A stretch of DNA of 64,000 nucleotides from an uncultured Prevotellaceae bacterium (lineage in GTDB: Bacteria; Bacteroidota; Bacteroidia; Bacteroidales; Muribaculaceae): positions 62,001 through 126,000 of the forward strand of contig ONEL01000009.1 of the NCBI GenBank assembly GCA_900316835.1, given 5' to 3'. The notes beneath the pieces were generated by a model. It was given only the letters and a program-made list of their open reading frames with translations, was not told the DNA's origin and ran no database searches. Positions 18,911-28,312 of the stretch are shown in pieces. How positions within the stretch are numbered: position 1 is the stretch's first letter; every line of letters begins with the position of its first letter. The translations under genes and the position numbers were made by a program.

Positions 18911-21900
18911 ATGAAACGCTTATTTTTTTACCTATTATTTGCAATGGCGATGACGCTGTGCTATGCTGATGGCACTTACTATAATGTGAGCATTGGCGAT
19001 TTCAAGTATGACCTCAACTATCGCACCAGTGGTGAGAGTACTGCCACACTGAATGGCCTTGCCGACCCTAGCTACTCAGGCTACATGTATATCCCTGGCT
19101 ATGTTGACTACAGTGGCAAGAAATACCGTGTAGACAAAATCCTAAATTATGCCTTCAAGGGAAACACGAAGATTACCAGGGCCTACATTGACTATGGCGT
19201 GACAACTATTCAAACGGCGGCCTTTGAGAACTGCACCGCGCTAAACCAAGTGACAATGCCAAGTTCGATAAGCACTATTGCCTGGGACGTGTTTCAAAAC
19301 TGCACCTCGCTCAAGAGGGTAGCTTATGCCGGAGAAGTGCCTCCCAAGATCTATGCCACAACATTCAACACCGGCTCTACCAACATGTGGTGTTACACCG
19401 CGACCCAGCGTGGAGCTAATGCCCTAAACAACAACAATCTGTGGTCAATAGCATTTGGCGACAATATCGAGCGCAACAACACTTATGCCTACGACTTCAA
19501 GAATCAAGGCATAGCCTACGTTATCAAGAACGGCATCCCATACCAGGGCACCAACTCTCAATGCATCATGGTGGGTGGTAATTCCACCAACAACGGCATC
19601 GTTACCCTGGATCAGCACGTTAATCCTGCTACCATGATCAACTCACCAGGCAATTACAGGCTTATAGCGGTTGCCGACAGTGCATTCCTTGGGAACACAA
19701 GCGTGACGGCTGTCACTAACTACTACTGTATGGCTGATAAAATTGGCCTTGCGGCTTTTGCCAAATGCACCAATCTGAAAAGCGCCTATCTTGCTGTGGA
19801 CAGCATCATGATGAATGCCTTTAGCGGATGTTCCAATCTATCAACACTCAAGCTGTACAAGGCCAACGAGGATGGACCTAACGCGGTAGTGTATATAGGC
19901 AGCTATGCCTTTGAAAAAACGGCACTTACAACAGCTAATATTCCTGAGAGTGTCAAGTTTATAGGCAACGCGCCATTCTTTAGTTGTCCCAACCTCACCA
20001 CTATCACCGTTGACAGCAACAATGAGTACTATTCCGCCTACAACGGCTGCCTTTACAATTATAATTACATGTACCTTATTCAGGTGCCCGCAGCCTGGAA
20101 CTGCGGCAACTATGGCCCACAAAACACAGGTTTCGCTACCAGCCTGCGCTACATTCAGAGCTATGCCGTAGAAGGCAACAAGACAATCGTCAATCTATAT
20201 CTACCCTATGGAGTAGAGCAAATCGGTCTTCGTTCCTTTGCCAGCTGCACTAACCTGCGTTCGGTGAGGATTCCTTCGTCGGTCACCACTCTCAACAAAA
20301 CTGCCTTCAGTAATAGTAATAACATAAATACCGTGTACCTTAACCTCGTCACCCCACCATCGGTGATCAATGTCTTTGGAGAGAGCCCTGAAAGCATCAA
20401 GCTCTATGTGCCTCGTGACGCTTACTCGGCCTACTCTAGCGCAACCTACTGGAAATGGTTTCAGCTACAGACAGGCAATCTCGACCACACCAACGTGTGG
20501 GACCACATGGACAGCAACGGCTACACGTGGACTGTGATTGACAAGGCGTCACACACCAATTATGCCGGCTACTCACGCGACGGCAATGCTCGACTGGTGC
20601 GTGGAAAGACTTCGACCAGCATCCCTACGGCTGTTATCATCAATGGCAAGTACTATGACCCCGTGGAGATAGGACGCAGTGCCTTTGAGGGACTCTCAGG
20701 GACTGTGAACGTGTCGGGTGGCAGTTTCGTCAAGCGCATCTTTCCCCGTGCCTTCTACGGCACCTCGCTGAACAATTTCACCTTCACCCGTGTGGAGGAA
20801 ATTCGCGACTCGGCTTTCACGAACACCTCTAGCCTCTCGGCATCATTATCGCTCGATTATCTGAAAAAAGTGGGCATTCGCAGCTTTTACAATTCGGCGA
20901 TAAAGAACTTTAGCTGTGGTAGCTCACTCAGTTCAATGGGACTATCGGCATTTTCGCAATGCAAGTCGCTTACCACCGTTAATATAAATGCCAAGGCCAC
21001 ACTGACGACAATCCCCGAAAATGCATTCTACAACTGTAGCGCTCTAACCACGATGAAATTTCCGGCTGGGCTGAAGACCTTAAAGAAATTTGCTTTATAC
21101 AACACCAGTCTCACCGACATTGAGTTGCCCTATGGCTTCACCACTGCCGAGGAAGAAGCCTTGACATGCAAAGCCACTCGCATCGTGTTCCCAGCCACCA
21201 CAACTTCGATACATTATAAATATGACCAGTTTGCTTACAACAACCTGCTTGAGCTGGTAGTCAATCGAAAGACACCCCCTACCATCAACGGCAACGCGAC
21301 TCAGAGTTTTTACACCAGCAGCTTGCCTCGCGTCACCGGCGCCTTGTATGTGCCGGTGGGGTATGTGGGCAGTTATACAGCCGCATGGTCACAATTTGGA
21401 GTTAGTGCCGATCATTCGGTTAAAGAGGGTGGCTATGACTTCACCAACACGAGCGACGGGCTCAAATACACTGTGACAACTGCGGCTAGCGGCAGCAGTA
21501 GTGGCACCTGCGAGATGGTTTACAATCCCAAGGTGCTCAATTCCAAGACTTCAATCATTGCAGGCGACGGCAAGCAGGACCAGTATGGCCGCACCTACAA
21601 CTGCACATCGATTGGCGAGAGTTGCTTTTTGGGCTCCACATCTCTCAAAACCGTTTATTTCACCCCCACGCTAAAGACCATTAGTGCCTTTGCGTTCATG
21701 AACAGCTCGCTAAGCAGTTGCCAGCAGAGCAGCGGGAGCAATCCCAGCACCGGCTTTATTCCCACAACAGTAAGCTACATTGGGCAGTATGCGTTTAGCG
21801 GTTGCAAGAGCTTGCATGAGCTCTTCTTGCCCCACATCGACCGCAAGAACTCAATCACAGTGGGACAAGCCTTCTTCGACAACAATGCCAGCGACTTCAA

Positions 21901-22591
21901 GCTGTGGGTAGATTATCGTCGCCTGGGCGACTTTATTAACACGAACTACTTCAACGGTAGCAGGGTGTATCCGCATTTACAGCTCGATAGCGAGTGGCAG
22001 ACGTTCAGCTGCGTGAAGGACGTTGACTTCAACAACACTCTAGTGGAAGCCTATGTCGCCGCTTCCTATAGTAAGTCTGATAACTCGGTAGCGCTTAACA
22101 ATGTGCTGCGACTGCCAGCAGGAACAGGAGCTGTAGTGCACGGGCAACCCAATGGTACTTTCTACAGGCTCTATTATCCCTCGAGCACTCCTGCGGTGGC
22201 AAGCATCATGGAGAGTGTGACAAGCGGAAGCACAACAGTGTCGTCCAACAATGCTCTGAGCTACTTTAAGCTTAACTCACAAACGCCGACATTCAGCAAA
22301 ATCACAAGCTCTACAGCATTCTACCGTGGCTATGCCTACCTCAAGCTCAACACCAGCACTGTGGGCAGCAATACCACGCAAGTGTGGTCAAACCTCTCGG
22401 GAATGGGCGGTGATAGCACTCCCGGTGACGTGAACGGCGATGGCGAGGTTACCGGCAGTGACGTTACAGCACTCTATAACTACCTGCTATTCAACAATTC
22501 CAGCGCAATCGTCAACGGCGACCAAAATGGCGATGGCGCAATCACCGGTAGCGACGTCACCGCTGTCTACAACATCCTCCTGGGACTATGA
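18911..22591 (+). CDS. secreted BspA-type LRR protein with C-terminal dockerin-like domain
   Basis: 1226 residues from MKRLFFYLL, the start that gives a clean signal peptide (cleavage near CYADG). Most of the chain is LRR_5/BspA repeats of about 23 residues (AFKGNTKITRAYI, AFENCTALNQVTMPSSI, AFSGCSNLSTLKL, AFYNCSALTTMKFPAG, AFSGCKSLHELFLP), in several blocks separated by non-repeat beta regions (DMDSNGYTWTV-like and YDFTNTSDGLKYTV). The end (about 1170-1226) is the dockerin-like pair DVNGDGEVTGSD / DQNGDGAITGSD. No T9SS tail. BspA-family proteins are adhesins or glycan/matrix binders; the ligand here is unknown. An in-frame upstream start at 18860 is rejected because it would precede the signal peptide. 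Confidence 0.9.
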   Translation: MKRLFFYLLFAMAMTLCYADGTYYNVSIGDFKYDLNYRTSGESTATLNGLADPSYSGYMYIPGYVDYSGKKYRVDKILNYAFKGNTKITRAYIDYGVTTIQTAAFENCTALNQVTMPSSISTIAWDVFQNCTSLKRVAYAGEVPPKIYATTFNTGSTNMWCYTATQRGANALNNNNLWSIAFGDNIERNNTYAYDFKNQGIAYVIKNGIPYQGTNSQCIMVGGNSTNNGIVTLDQHVNPATMINSPGNYRLIAVADSAFLGNTSVTAVTNYYCMADKIGLAAFAKCTNLKSAYLAVDSIMMNAFSGCSNLSTLKLYKANEDGPNAVVYIGSYAFEKTALTTANIPESVKFIGNAPFFSCPNLTTITVDSNNEYYSAYNGCLYNYNYMYLIQVPAAWNCGNYGPQNTGFATSLRYIQSYAVEGNKTIVNLYLPYGVEQIGLRSFASCTNLRSVRIPSSVTTLNKTAFSNSNNINTVYLNLVTPPSVINVFGESPESIKLYVPRDAYSAYSSATYWKWFQLQTGNLDHTNVWDHMDSNGYTWTVIDKASHTNYAGYSRDGNARLVRGKTSTSIPTAVIINGKYYDPVEIGRSAFEGLSGTVNVSGGSFVKRIFPRAFYGTSLNNFTFTRVEEIRDSAFTNTSSLSASLSLDYLKKVGIRSFYNSAIKNFSCGSSLSSMGLSAFSQCKSLTTVNINAKATLTTIPENAFYNCSALTTMKFPAGLKTLKKFALYNTSLTDIELPYGFTTAEEEALTCKATRIVFPATTTSIHYKYDQFAYNNLLELVVNRKTPPTINGNATQSFYTSSLPRVTGALYVPVGYVGSYTAAWSQFGVSADHSVKEGGYDFTNTSDGLKYTVTTAASGSSSGTCEMVYNPKVLNSKTSIIAGDGKQDQYGRTYNCTSIGESCFLGSTSLKTVYFTPTLKTISAFAFMNSSLSSCQQSSGSNPSTGFIPTTVSYIGQYAFSGCKSLHELFLPHIDRKNSITVGQAFFDNNASDFKLWVDYRRLGDFINTNYFNGSRVYPHLQLDSEWQTFSCVKDVDFNNTLVEAYVAASYSKSDNSVALNNVLRLPAGTGAVVHGQPNGTFYRLYYPSSTPAVASIMESVTSGSTTVSSNNALSYFKLNSQTPTFSKITSSTAFYRGYAYLKLNTSTVGSNTTQVWSNLSGMGGDSTPGDVNGDGEVTGSDVTALYNYLLFNNSSAIVNGDQNGDGAITGSDVTAVYNILLGL

Positions 22592-22592
22592 T

Positions 22593-22685
22593 TAATGCAT
22601 AATGCATAATTCATAATGCACAATTCATAATGTACAATTCATAATGTACAATTCATAATGCACAATTCATAATGCACAATCTTTT
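22593..22685. repeat. AT-rich tandem repeat (AATGCATAATTCAT units), second array
   Basis: Begins right after the stop codon, as in the array at 18660. Units alternate GCATAATTCATAAT, GCACAATTCATAAT and GTACAATTCATAAT. Confidence 0.8.
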
Positions 22686-22828
22686 TCATGATTGATTATA
22701 AACTTCGGGATTTCTGATTAATCTGATATATAGTGAAAATTTAAGCGCGTTGCTCTTTAATTTCCATGCGCAGGATGGCTTAAAGCGTTAAAACCACGAA
22801 TTAATCATATTATTTGCATCTATTATCT

Positions 22829-22918
22829 AGAACTGATAACTGATGACTGATAACTGACAGCTGATAACGAACTGACAACTGTCAACTGACGACTGACAAC
22901 TGATAACTGACAACTCTT
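22829..22918. repeat. degenerate tandem repeat of ACTGATAACTGA units
   Basis: About ninety bases built of ACTGATAACTGA / ACTGACAACTGA units of 7-10 bases with no unique spacers. With the array at 22593 it fills most of the 408-base gap before the AraC gene; the rest is AT-rich. Confidence 0.75.
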
Positions 22919-22970
22919 TTTATAGTTGTCAATATTTCCTTATTCACTTGACAAATTGCGCGCAATAAAC

Positions 22971-22978
22971 TAACTTTG
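22971..22978 (+). promoter_or_regulatory. -7 box TAACTTTG for the AraC gene
   Basis: Matches TAnnTTTG; an upstream TTG lies in the TTCACTTGACAA stretch. The ATG at 23000 follows 22 bases later. Confidence 0.65.
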
Positions 22979-22999
22979 CGGTCAAAACAGGAAAACAAC

Positions 23000-23839
23000 A
23001 TGAATTTTGACCAACAAATAGAGAAATACGGCTATTGCATCCTCGATGTGGATGGTAAGAGCGAGATGGCACAAGAGACCATTTCCACACAGTATAACAT
23101 CATGGTAATGTGCCATTGTGGTAGTGCCACTATTGAGGCCAACATGCAAGAGCTCACTATCGCTCAAGGCGACTGCTTGAACTTGATTAACGTGTTGAAC
23201 ATGCGCACCTTGAGCATGAGCGACAATTTCAAGGCACGCATCATGGTGGCTTCGCGCAACTTCTCAATCGATGCCACCATGGGCATTCCCACCGAGTATA
23301 TGGAACAGGTGTTTTTAACACCGGTCATTCACATCGACGATCATGCCCGATGGCTATTGCTCAACAACTGCTTTGAAAATTTGTTTCTCACTCAAGAACA
23401 GCCACTGCTTGTCAAGCACAACGAGGTGACAGTGAGCTTTTTCAGAGCCATAGTCATAGTGCTGGCACACATCAACATGATGCGCACAGGAGGCACGGTG
23501 GTGACACACTATTCGCAAGCCGATGTGTACTTTCGCCGCTTTATCGACCTTATCTATGCCCACGTCGACCGCGAGCATGAGGTAACCTTCTATGGCTCAA
23601 AATTGAACATCTCACCCAAATACCTAAGCACCATCTCCAAGCTCAAGTGTGGTCGCAATGCTAAAGATGTTATATCATTGTTCCTTATATCACACATCAA
23701 GCGCGACATCATCCTCACAGGCAAGTCAATAAAAACTATCGCCTACGACTACGGCTTTGCCGACCAGTCAAGTCTTGCCAAGTTCTTTAACAAGATGACT
23801 GGCATGTCGCCATCACAATTTAAGGAACAAAACACTTAA
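23000..23839 (+). CDS. AraC-family transcriptional regulator
   Basis: 279 residues from ATG 23000; an in-frame TTG at 22976 overlaps the promoter and is rejected. N-terminal cupin-like sensing domain (MVMCHCGSATIEANMQELTI), C-terminal AraC helix-turn-helix pair (LNISPKYLSTISKL and SIKTIAYDYGFADQSSLAKFFNKMTGMSPSQF; shown in pieces). Cytosolic DNA-binding regulator. It lies just upstream of an LD-carboxypeptidase gene that has its own promoter; its target is not evident. A second AraC regulator of similar architecture lies at 61494-62441. Confidence 0.92.
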   Translation: MNFDQQIEKYGYCILDVDGKSEMAQETISTQYNIMVMCHCGSATIEANMQELTIAQGDCLNLINVLNMRTLSMSDNFKARIMVASRNFSIDATMGIPTEYMEQVFLTPVIHIDDHARWLLLNNCFENLFLTQEQPLLVKHNEVTVSFFRAIVIVLAHINMMRTGGTVVTHYSQADVYFRRFIDLIYAHVDREHEVTFYGSKLNISPKYLSTISKLKCGRNAKDVISLFLISHIKRDIILTGKSIKTIAYDYGFADQSSLAKFFNKMTGMSPSQFKEQNT

Positions 23840-23877
23840 GTGATGTTCTATAAATTGCTTGAGTAAGGTTAATTCAT

Positions 23878-23885
23878 TATCTTTG
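23878..23885 (+). promoter_or_regulatory. -7 box TATCTTTG for the LD-carboxypeptidase operon
   Basis: TATCTTTG, 39 bases before the ATG at 23924. Confidence 0.65.
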
Positions 23886-23923
23886 CACGTTCAAAAAAGA
23901 AAAATAGAAAATTAAAAAATGAT

Positions 23924-24979
23924 ATGAAAAAAGCATTATTACTGATAGCCATAATTGCCATGTGCGGCACTAGCGGTGTGCAAGCACAGCACAGGCATCG
24001 TGGTCATGGATGGGGACAGCGCATGATAGAGAAAAAACAACAACAGTTGCCCCAGGCTCCTGCCTTCTTAAAAAAAGGCGACAAAGTGGCTGTGTTGTCG
24101 CCCTCGAGCGTGCCCACCAAACTTGAAATAATCGACAAGGGCGAGGAAGTGCTCAAGCAGTGGGGATTTGAGGTGGTGGAAGGGAGACATGCACGCACCA
24201 ACTACCACACCTATGCCGGCACTCCCGAGCAACGCCTCAGCGACCTGATGTGGGCGCTGCGCGACCCCTCAATTAAGGCAATTATCTGCTCTCGAGGAGG
24301 CTATGGCTCGGCCAATGTGCTCAACCTCTTGCCTCTCGATAGCCTGAAGAAATATCCCAAGTGGATAGTGGGCTACAGCGACATCACCGGCTACCTGAGC
24401 GCACAGGTGCGTGCTGGAAACATGGCAATACACGGCAACATGTGTGGACGCCTTGCCGAGACTGGCGGTTCCGACCAGCCTAGCCTGTGGCTTCGCGACA
24501 TGCTCATGGGCAACATTCCCACCTATGAGGTACCTGGCAACGCCCTCAACCACCCAGGCAAGGCAAGTGGAATCTTGATTGGCGGTAACATGTGTGTATA
24601 TGGCGACATCGCCGACACCCCTTACGACTTTCTCGACCGCTCTTTCATTGATGGTCGCGACATAATTCTCTTCATTGAGGAGGTGGAAGAACCTTATTCA
24701 CGCATCGATCGCATGTTCCAGCACCTGATTTTGCGTGGCGTGATGAGCAAGATTAAGGCACTGGTTGTGGGGCGCTTTGACGGCTGTCCAGCCTCACGTG
24801 GCTACAACTCGGTCTATGAGTTTATCGATGAGTATGTGAAGCCCTATAACATCCCCATCTGCTACGACTTTCCTACCGGGCACGACGAAAGCTGGAACTA
24901 TCCGCTCATTGAGGGCTGCCCAGTCACTCTTGATGTAACCCGTGATAAAGTAACCATGGCGTTCAACTTACCCAAATGA
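23924..24979 (+). CDS. exported LD-carboxypeptidase (peptidase S66)
   Basis: 351 residues. A signal peptide (ends VQAQ) precedes a His-rich linker, then the S66 fold: KKGDKVAVLSPSS, CSRGGYGSANVL, WIVGYSDITGYL with the nucleophile Ser, HGNMCGRL, and a C-terminal IEEVEEPYSRIDR carrying the catalytic Glu, with the His in the last third (YDFPTGHDES). The family removes the terminal D-Ala from tetrapeptide stems of peptidoglycan. Export distinguishes it from the cytosolic LdcA recycling enzyme. The stop overlaps the next ATG (ATGA), so it is translationally coupled to the DUF4491 gene. Confidence 0.92.
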   Translation: MKKALLLIAIIAMCGTSGVQAQHRHRGHGWGQRMIEKKQQQLPQAPAFLKKGDKVAVLSPSSVPTKLEIIDKGEEVLKQWGFEVVEGRHARTNYHTYAGTPEQRLSDLMWALRDPSIKAIICSRGGYGSANVLNLLPLDSLKKYPKWIVGYSDITGYLSAQVRAGNMAIHGNMCGRLAETGGSDQPSLWLRDMLMGNIPTYEVPGNALNHPGKASGILIGGNMCVYGDIADTPYDFLDRSFIDGRDIILFIEEVEEPYSRIDRMFQHLILRGVMSKIKALVVGRFDGCPASRGYNSVYEFIDEYVKPYNIPICYDFPTGHDESWNYPLIEGCPVTLDVTRDKVTMAFNLPK

Positions 24980-25308
24980 TTAACATTATGGATTTTCTGC
25001 AAAATCATAATTTACTGGGCCTTATCATTGGGCTTTGCACATTTCTCATCATTGGCATCTTCCACCCCATTGTCATTAAGGCAGAGTACCACTTTGGCAC
25101 ACGTTGCTGGTGGTGGTTTCTAGTGCTAGGCATTGCCATGGTTGGGCTGTCTCTCATTATCGACAACGTGCTTGTGGCGGCATTGCTGGGAGTGACAGGA
25201 TTTTCAAGCTTTTGGAGCATTCTGGAGATATTTCACCAGCAGGAACGAGTGCACAAGGGATGGTTCCCTCGCAACCCCAAGCGCACTTATCCCTGGGATA
25301 AAAAATAA
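24976..25308 (+). CDS. DUF4491 integral membrane protein
   Basis: 110 residues with three likely transmembrane segments (LLGLIIGLCTFLIIGIF, WWWFLVLGIAMVGLSLII, VLVAALLGVTGFSSFW) and a soluble tail WFPRNPKRTYPW. This matches the DUF4491 pattern common in Bacteroidota, function unknown. Start at ATG 24976 overlaps the stop of the S66 gene; an alternative ATG at 24988 is possible. Confidence 0.85.
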   Translation: MINIMDFLQNHNLLGLIIGLCTFLIIGIFHPIVIKAEYHFGTRCWWWFLVLGIAMVGLSLIIDNVLVAALLGVTGFSSFWSILEIFHQQERVHKGWFPRNPKRTYPWDKK

Positions 25309-25367
25309 CCCAATTCGGTCATAAATAGCCCATTAAAACTGATTGGCGCCATTATGACCGATTTGGG
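25309..25367. repeat. palindromic REP-like element (CCCAAATCGGTCAT family)
   Basis: Arms CCCAATTCGGTCATAA (25309-25324) and TTATGACCGATTTGGG (25352-25367) form a 16-bp inverted repeat with one mismatch. It sits between convergent genes and may also end transcription. Copies: 13105 (one arm) and 55569-55606. Confidence 0.75.
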
Positions 25368-25416
25368 ATAATCAAGAAACGACTTCGCCGCGTTTCCAGA
25401 ACTTCATCACGCGAAA

Positions 25417-25968
25417 TTAGTATCCCACACTGGGACGCAAGCCACCACCATAGTTGGTGCCTGTGGCTGCCGGATTGATGCCTGGATTATAGTGAATGCC
25501 GGCCCTGTCGAGATCTTCTTGTGTCACTCGCTGGAATACCACCTCACTAGGCTCATTGCGGTCAACCACCATTGCCACAAAGGGGCGCATGGTGTAGCTA
25601 GTCATGTGACCTTCATATATCATGTAGGAAAAATAAAGACGATCGCCCACACGATTAAGACGCACTGGCTCGAGCTGAGTTTGACGACTAGTCTCAGGAA
25701 GAATTAGAGCTACCACAAACTGCCGGCTAAAGTTCACAGTAGTGGGTTGCCCGTTGCGCCCCATTACCGCCGCGTCACCGAAGATGCGATAGAAATCCTC
25801 CTGATTGTGAATCACAAGCTTGTGAGTGCCATTAGAAAAATCGTTTCTCACATAGTAGTTATTGAGAGGGCTATAGTTGGCAGCTACACCTCCCAGGTTC
25901 ACCGCACACGACGAGAGCATCGCCACCATGGCAAGCGTCAGGATTGAGAGAGAAAATATCTTTTTCAT
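25417..25968 (-). CDS. hypothetical lipoprotein
   Basis: 183 residues. Signal with lipobox LSSC (Cys at residue 21) gives a lipidated envelope protein. The middle (LVIHNQEDFYRIFGDAAVM, FVVALILPETSR, FSYMIYEGH) looks like a compact alpha/beta fold; the end is Gly/Asn/Pro-rich and terminates GLRPSVGY. Family not recognised. It lies 12 bp after the meaB stop on the same strand, so likely in that operon. Confidence 0.75.
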   Translation of the reverse strand: MKKIFSLSILTLAMVAMLSSCAVNLGGVAANYSPLNNYYVRNDFSNGTHKLVIHNQEDFYRIFGDAAVMGRNGQPTTVNFSRQFVVALILPETSRQTQLEPVRLNRVGDRLYFSYMIYEGHMTSYTMRPFVAMVVDRNEPSEVVFQRVTQEDLDRAGIHYNPGINPAATGTNYGGGLRPSVGY

Positions 25969-25980
25969 AATAACTAGTAT

Positions 25981-27189
25981 TTATTTGGTTAACTTGTCGT
26001 AGTAGAAGTTGAGCACATCGGTTGCAGCAACAAACGATGACTGCTGGTTGTGTAGCACCATGTCTTTCTTGAGCTCAAGCAGGCGCTCAATCTCAGGATC
26101 ATTATAGAAGCGCGACTTGAGCTGCTCGTTAATGGTCTCATACATCCAGTATTTCTCTTGCTGGCTGCGCTTGCGTGCAAAGTAGCCGTTACGGTCCACG
26201 TGTTCAAAGTAGCGATCGATCATGTCCCACACCTTGTCGATGTTGAGCTCATAGTAGCCACTGTAGGTAATCACCTCAGGAGTCCACTTGCTGGGAGGCA
26301 AGGGAAACAGGTGCAAAGCGTTGCGGAACTGTGCGGCGGCAAGTTCAGCTCGCTCAAGGTTGTCGCCATCGGCCTTGTTGATAACAATGCCGTCGGCCAT
26401 CTCCATGATGCCACGCTTGATGCCTTGCAACTCGTCGCCAGTGCCGGCAAGCTGAATGAGCAAGAAGAAGTCGACCATTGAGTGCACTGCAGTCTCGCTC
26501 TGCCCTACCCCCACGGTCTCTACAAAGATATTATTGTAGCCGGCGGCTTCACACAGCACTATCGTCTCGCGTGTCTTGCGGGCTACGCCACCCAGCGACC
26601 CTGCCGATGGTGAAGGGCGAATGAAGGCGCGCGGGTGAACCGAGAGTTTTTCCATGCGAGTTTTATCACCCAAGATGGAGCCGTTGCTACGCTCGCTACT
26701 GGGGTCAATAGCCAGCACCGCCAGCTTGGCATTCTCATCGCGCAACACATGCTGCCCAAACACGTCGATCGACGTACTCTTGCCTGCGCCAGGCACACCC
26801 GTGATGCCGATGCGACGCGACTTGCCGGTGTGTGGCAGGCATTTCTCAATCACCTCTTGAGCAATGACTTGATGGTCGGGATTTAAGCTCTCGACCAGCG
26901 TAACAGCTTGTCCCAGCACGGTTGTGTTACCCTTGATTATACCTTCCACATAGTCGTTCACCGTGAGCTTGGGACGACGTTTGCGATGCTTCATGTAAGG
27001 ATTCACGATGGGCATTTGTTCAATGCCCGCATTCACTTGTAGCCCAGTGTATTGCTCATCATTCTCAGGATGCTCAATAGCTGGCGATTCCACATTGTGA
27101 TGCTGTCTTATCTCTTCCAGTTCTTTAGGAGTGAAGAAGCGTTCATCACCCTCATTCACTGTGTGTTGTGATATCTTTGTGTTAGGCAT
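25981..27189 (-). CDS. meaB: MeaB-type GTPase, methylmalonyl-CoA mutase chaperone
   Basis: 402 residues from MPNTKIS; an in-frame start at 27222 adds only a KNKNNN-type leader and is rejected. P-loop GVPGAGKST at about 131-139, followed by IDPSSERSNGSILGD, FVETVGVGQSE and NKADGDNLERA (G4-like NKAD). MeaB loads and protects the B12-dependent methylmalonyl-CoA mutase, which fits a propionate/succinate-forming anaerobe. The mutase genes are not in this window. The N-terminal 70 residues are an extra polar extension. Confidence 0.95.
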   Translation of the reverse strand: MPNTKISQHTVNEGDERFFTPKELEEIRQHHNVESPAIEHPENDEQYTGLQVNAGIEQMPIVNPYMKHRKRRPKLTVNDYVEGIIKGNTTVLGQAVTLVESLNPDHQVIAQEVIEKCLPHTGKSRRIGITGVPGAGKSTSIDVFGQHVLRDENAKLAVLAIDPSSERSNGSILGDKTRMEKLSVHPRAFIRPSPSAGSLGGVARKTRETIVLCEAAGYNNIFVETVGVGQSETAVHSMVDFFLLIQLAGTGDELQGIKRGIMEMADGIVINKADGDNLERAELAAAQFRNALHLFPLPPSKWTPEVITYSGYYELNIDKVWDMIDRYFEHVDRNGYFARKRSQQEKYWMYETINEQLKSRFYNDPEIERLLELKKDMVLHNQQSSFVAATDVLNFYYDKLTK

Positions 27190-27205
27190 ATTATTATTTT
27201 TGTTT

Positions 27206-28306
27206 TTATTTTTTCCCCACAACTCTCACCACTATGCGTGGATTAACGGGGTCATTAGTGATAATAGTAAAATCGCTATTAAGTACATCACCCTTGACCT
27301 TAGTTGGGTCTATTTTTATTGTAACCATGGCTTTCTCGCCTGGCTTAACTAGAGTTTTATCGCAGGCTCCACTCATAGCCGCGTCGAGGGTCATGATACG
27401 ATGCACCACTAGGTCGCTCTTGCCTGTATTGGCCAATTCCAAGCTAGCCACTGTGGGGTTGTCACCGGCAATGTCGCCATCGCCGAGCACAATCTTGTGA
27501 TCCGAGACAGTGCACACAGGAGCCTGAACGAGCTGCTCATTGGTGAGGTTGCTGAAGTCTTCTACCACATTAGCCACAAGGTTGAACTTCGATTGCTGTG
27601 TGTCATCGTCTTTTCCCACGGGGTGAGTAATCATTGTGATGGTGTCGTCGTTGATTCCCCACACAGGCGTGCGCTGGCTGTTAAAGAAGAAGCAAATTGT
27701 TGAAATTCCACCAGGGACAATAGTGTCGGGCTTAGCGACGATGTTGATGTGGCTAGTGTTATTGTCAAAAGCCACCGCCACGCTATCGCGAGTGGGATTG
27801 TAAAGAGTGACAACATTGTTGCGAATAAGACCCTTCCTCACCTCGCCAGCGGCAAGGGTGGTTTGTGTCGCCACCAGGTGAGCAGCATGCTCGGGAAAAT
27901 ATTTAGCCACAGTGCCTTCAGCGCCTATTGTAATACCTTTTATAGTGAGGCGTGTGCGATTGGGGACCGAATTAGTGTAAACCCACACCGTCTTCTCAAA
28001 TGGGCCAGGACGCCCGGTGGGAGAATAGGTAACGTTTACCATGCCACTCTCGCCAGGAGCAATAGCTGTGGTGGTAAACCGCGCCACAGTGCAACCACAG
28101 GTGGGTTGCACGCGCGTTATCACCAGTGGTGAGTCGCCAGCGTTGACAACCACAAAGGTAGCCCGTTGCTCACCATCGCTCTCATGGAAAGTGCCATAGT
28201 TGTGCACGCTATCGGTCCAGAGCGCCATGGGTTGGCCATATAATGCAGTAGGCACTACCCATGCTATGAGCAGTGCCACTGTGGCGAGTATATTGTCCCT
28301 CCTCAC
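27206..28306 (-). CDS. secreted DUF1573 protein (long form)
   Basis: 366 residues, signal peptide ending LYGQP. DUF1573 domain at about 30-120 with the hallmark TCGCT (PTCGCTVARFTT) and SPTGRPGPFEKTVWVYTN; further Ig-like beta domains follow (LTIKGITIG, VYTVS-type strands) to residue 366. Likely periplasmic. 6 bp downstream of a second, minimal DUF1573 gene, so a tandem pair. Function of the family is unknown. Confidence 0.88.
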   Translation of the reverse strand: MRRDNILATVALLIAWVVPTALYGQPMALWTDSVHNYGTFHESDGEQRATFVVVNAGDSPLVITRVQPTCGCTVARFTTTAIAPGESGMVNVTYSPTGRPGPFEKTVWVYTNSVPNRTRLTIKGITIGAEGTVAKYFPEHAAHLVATQTTLAAGEVRKGLIRNNVVTLYNPTRDSVAVAFDNNTSHINIVAKPDTIVPGGISTICFFFNSQRTPVWGINDDTITMITHPVGKDDDTQQSKFNLVANVVEDFSNLTNEQLVQAPVCTVSDHKIVLGDGDIAGDNPTVASLELANTGKSDLVVHRIMTLDAAMSGACDKTLVKPGEKAMVTIKIDPTKVKGDVLNSDFTIITNDPVNPRIVVRVVGKK

Positions 28307-28312
28307 AATGTG

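Noticed and set aside
22829..22918. Repeat array considered as CRISPR
   Set aside because: Units are 7-10 bases, degenerate and back-to-back, with no spacers and no cas genes.
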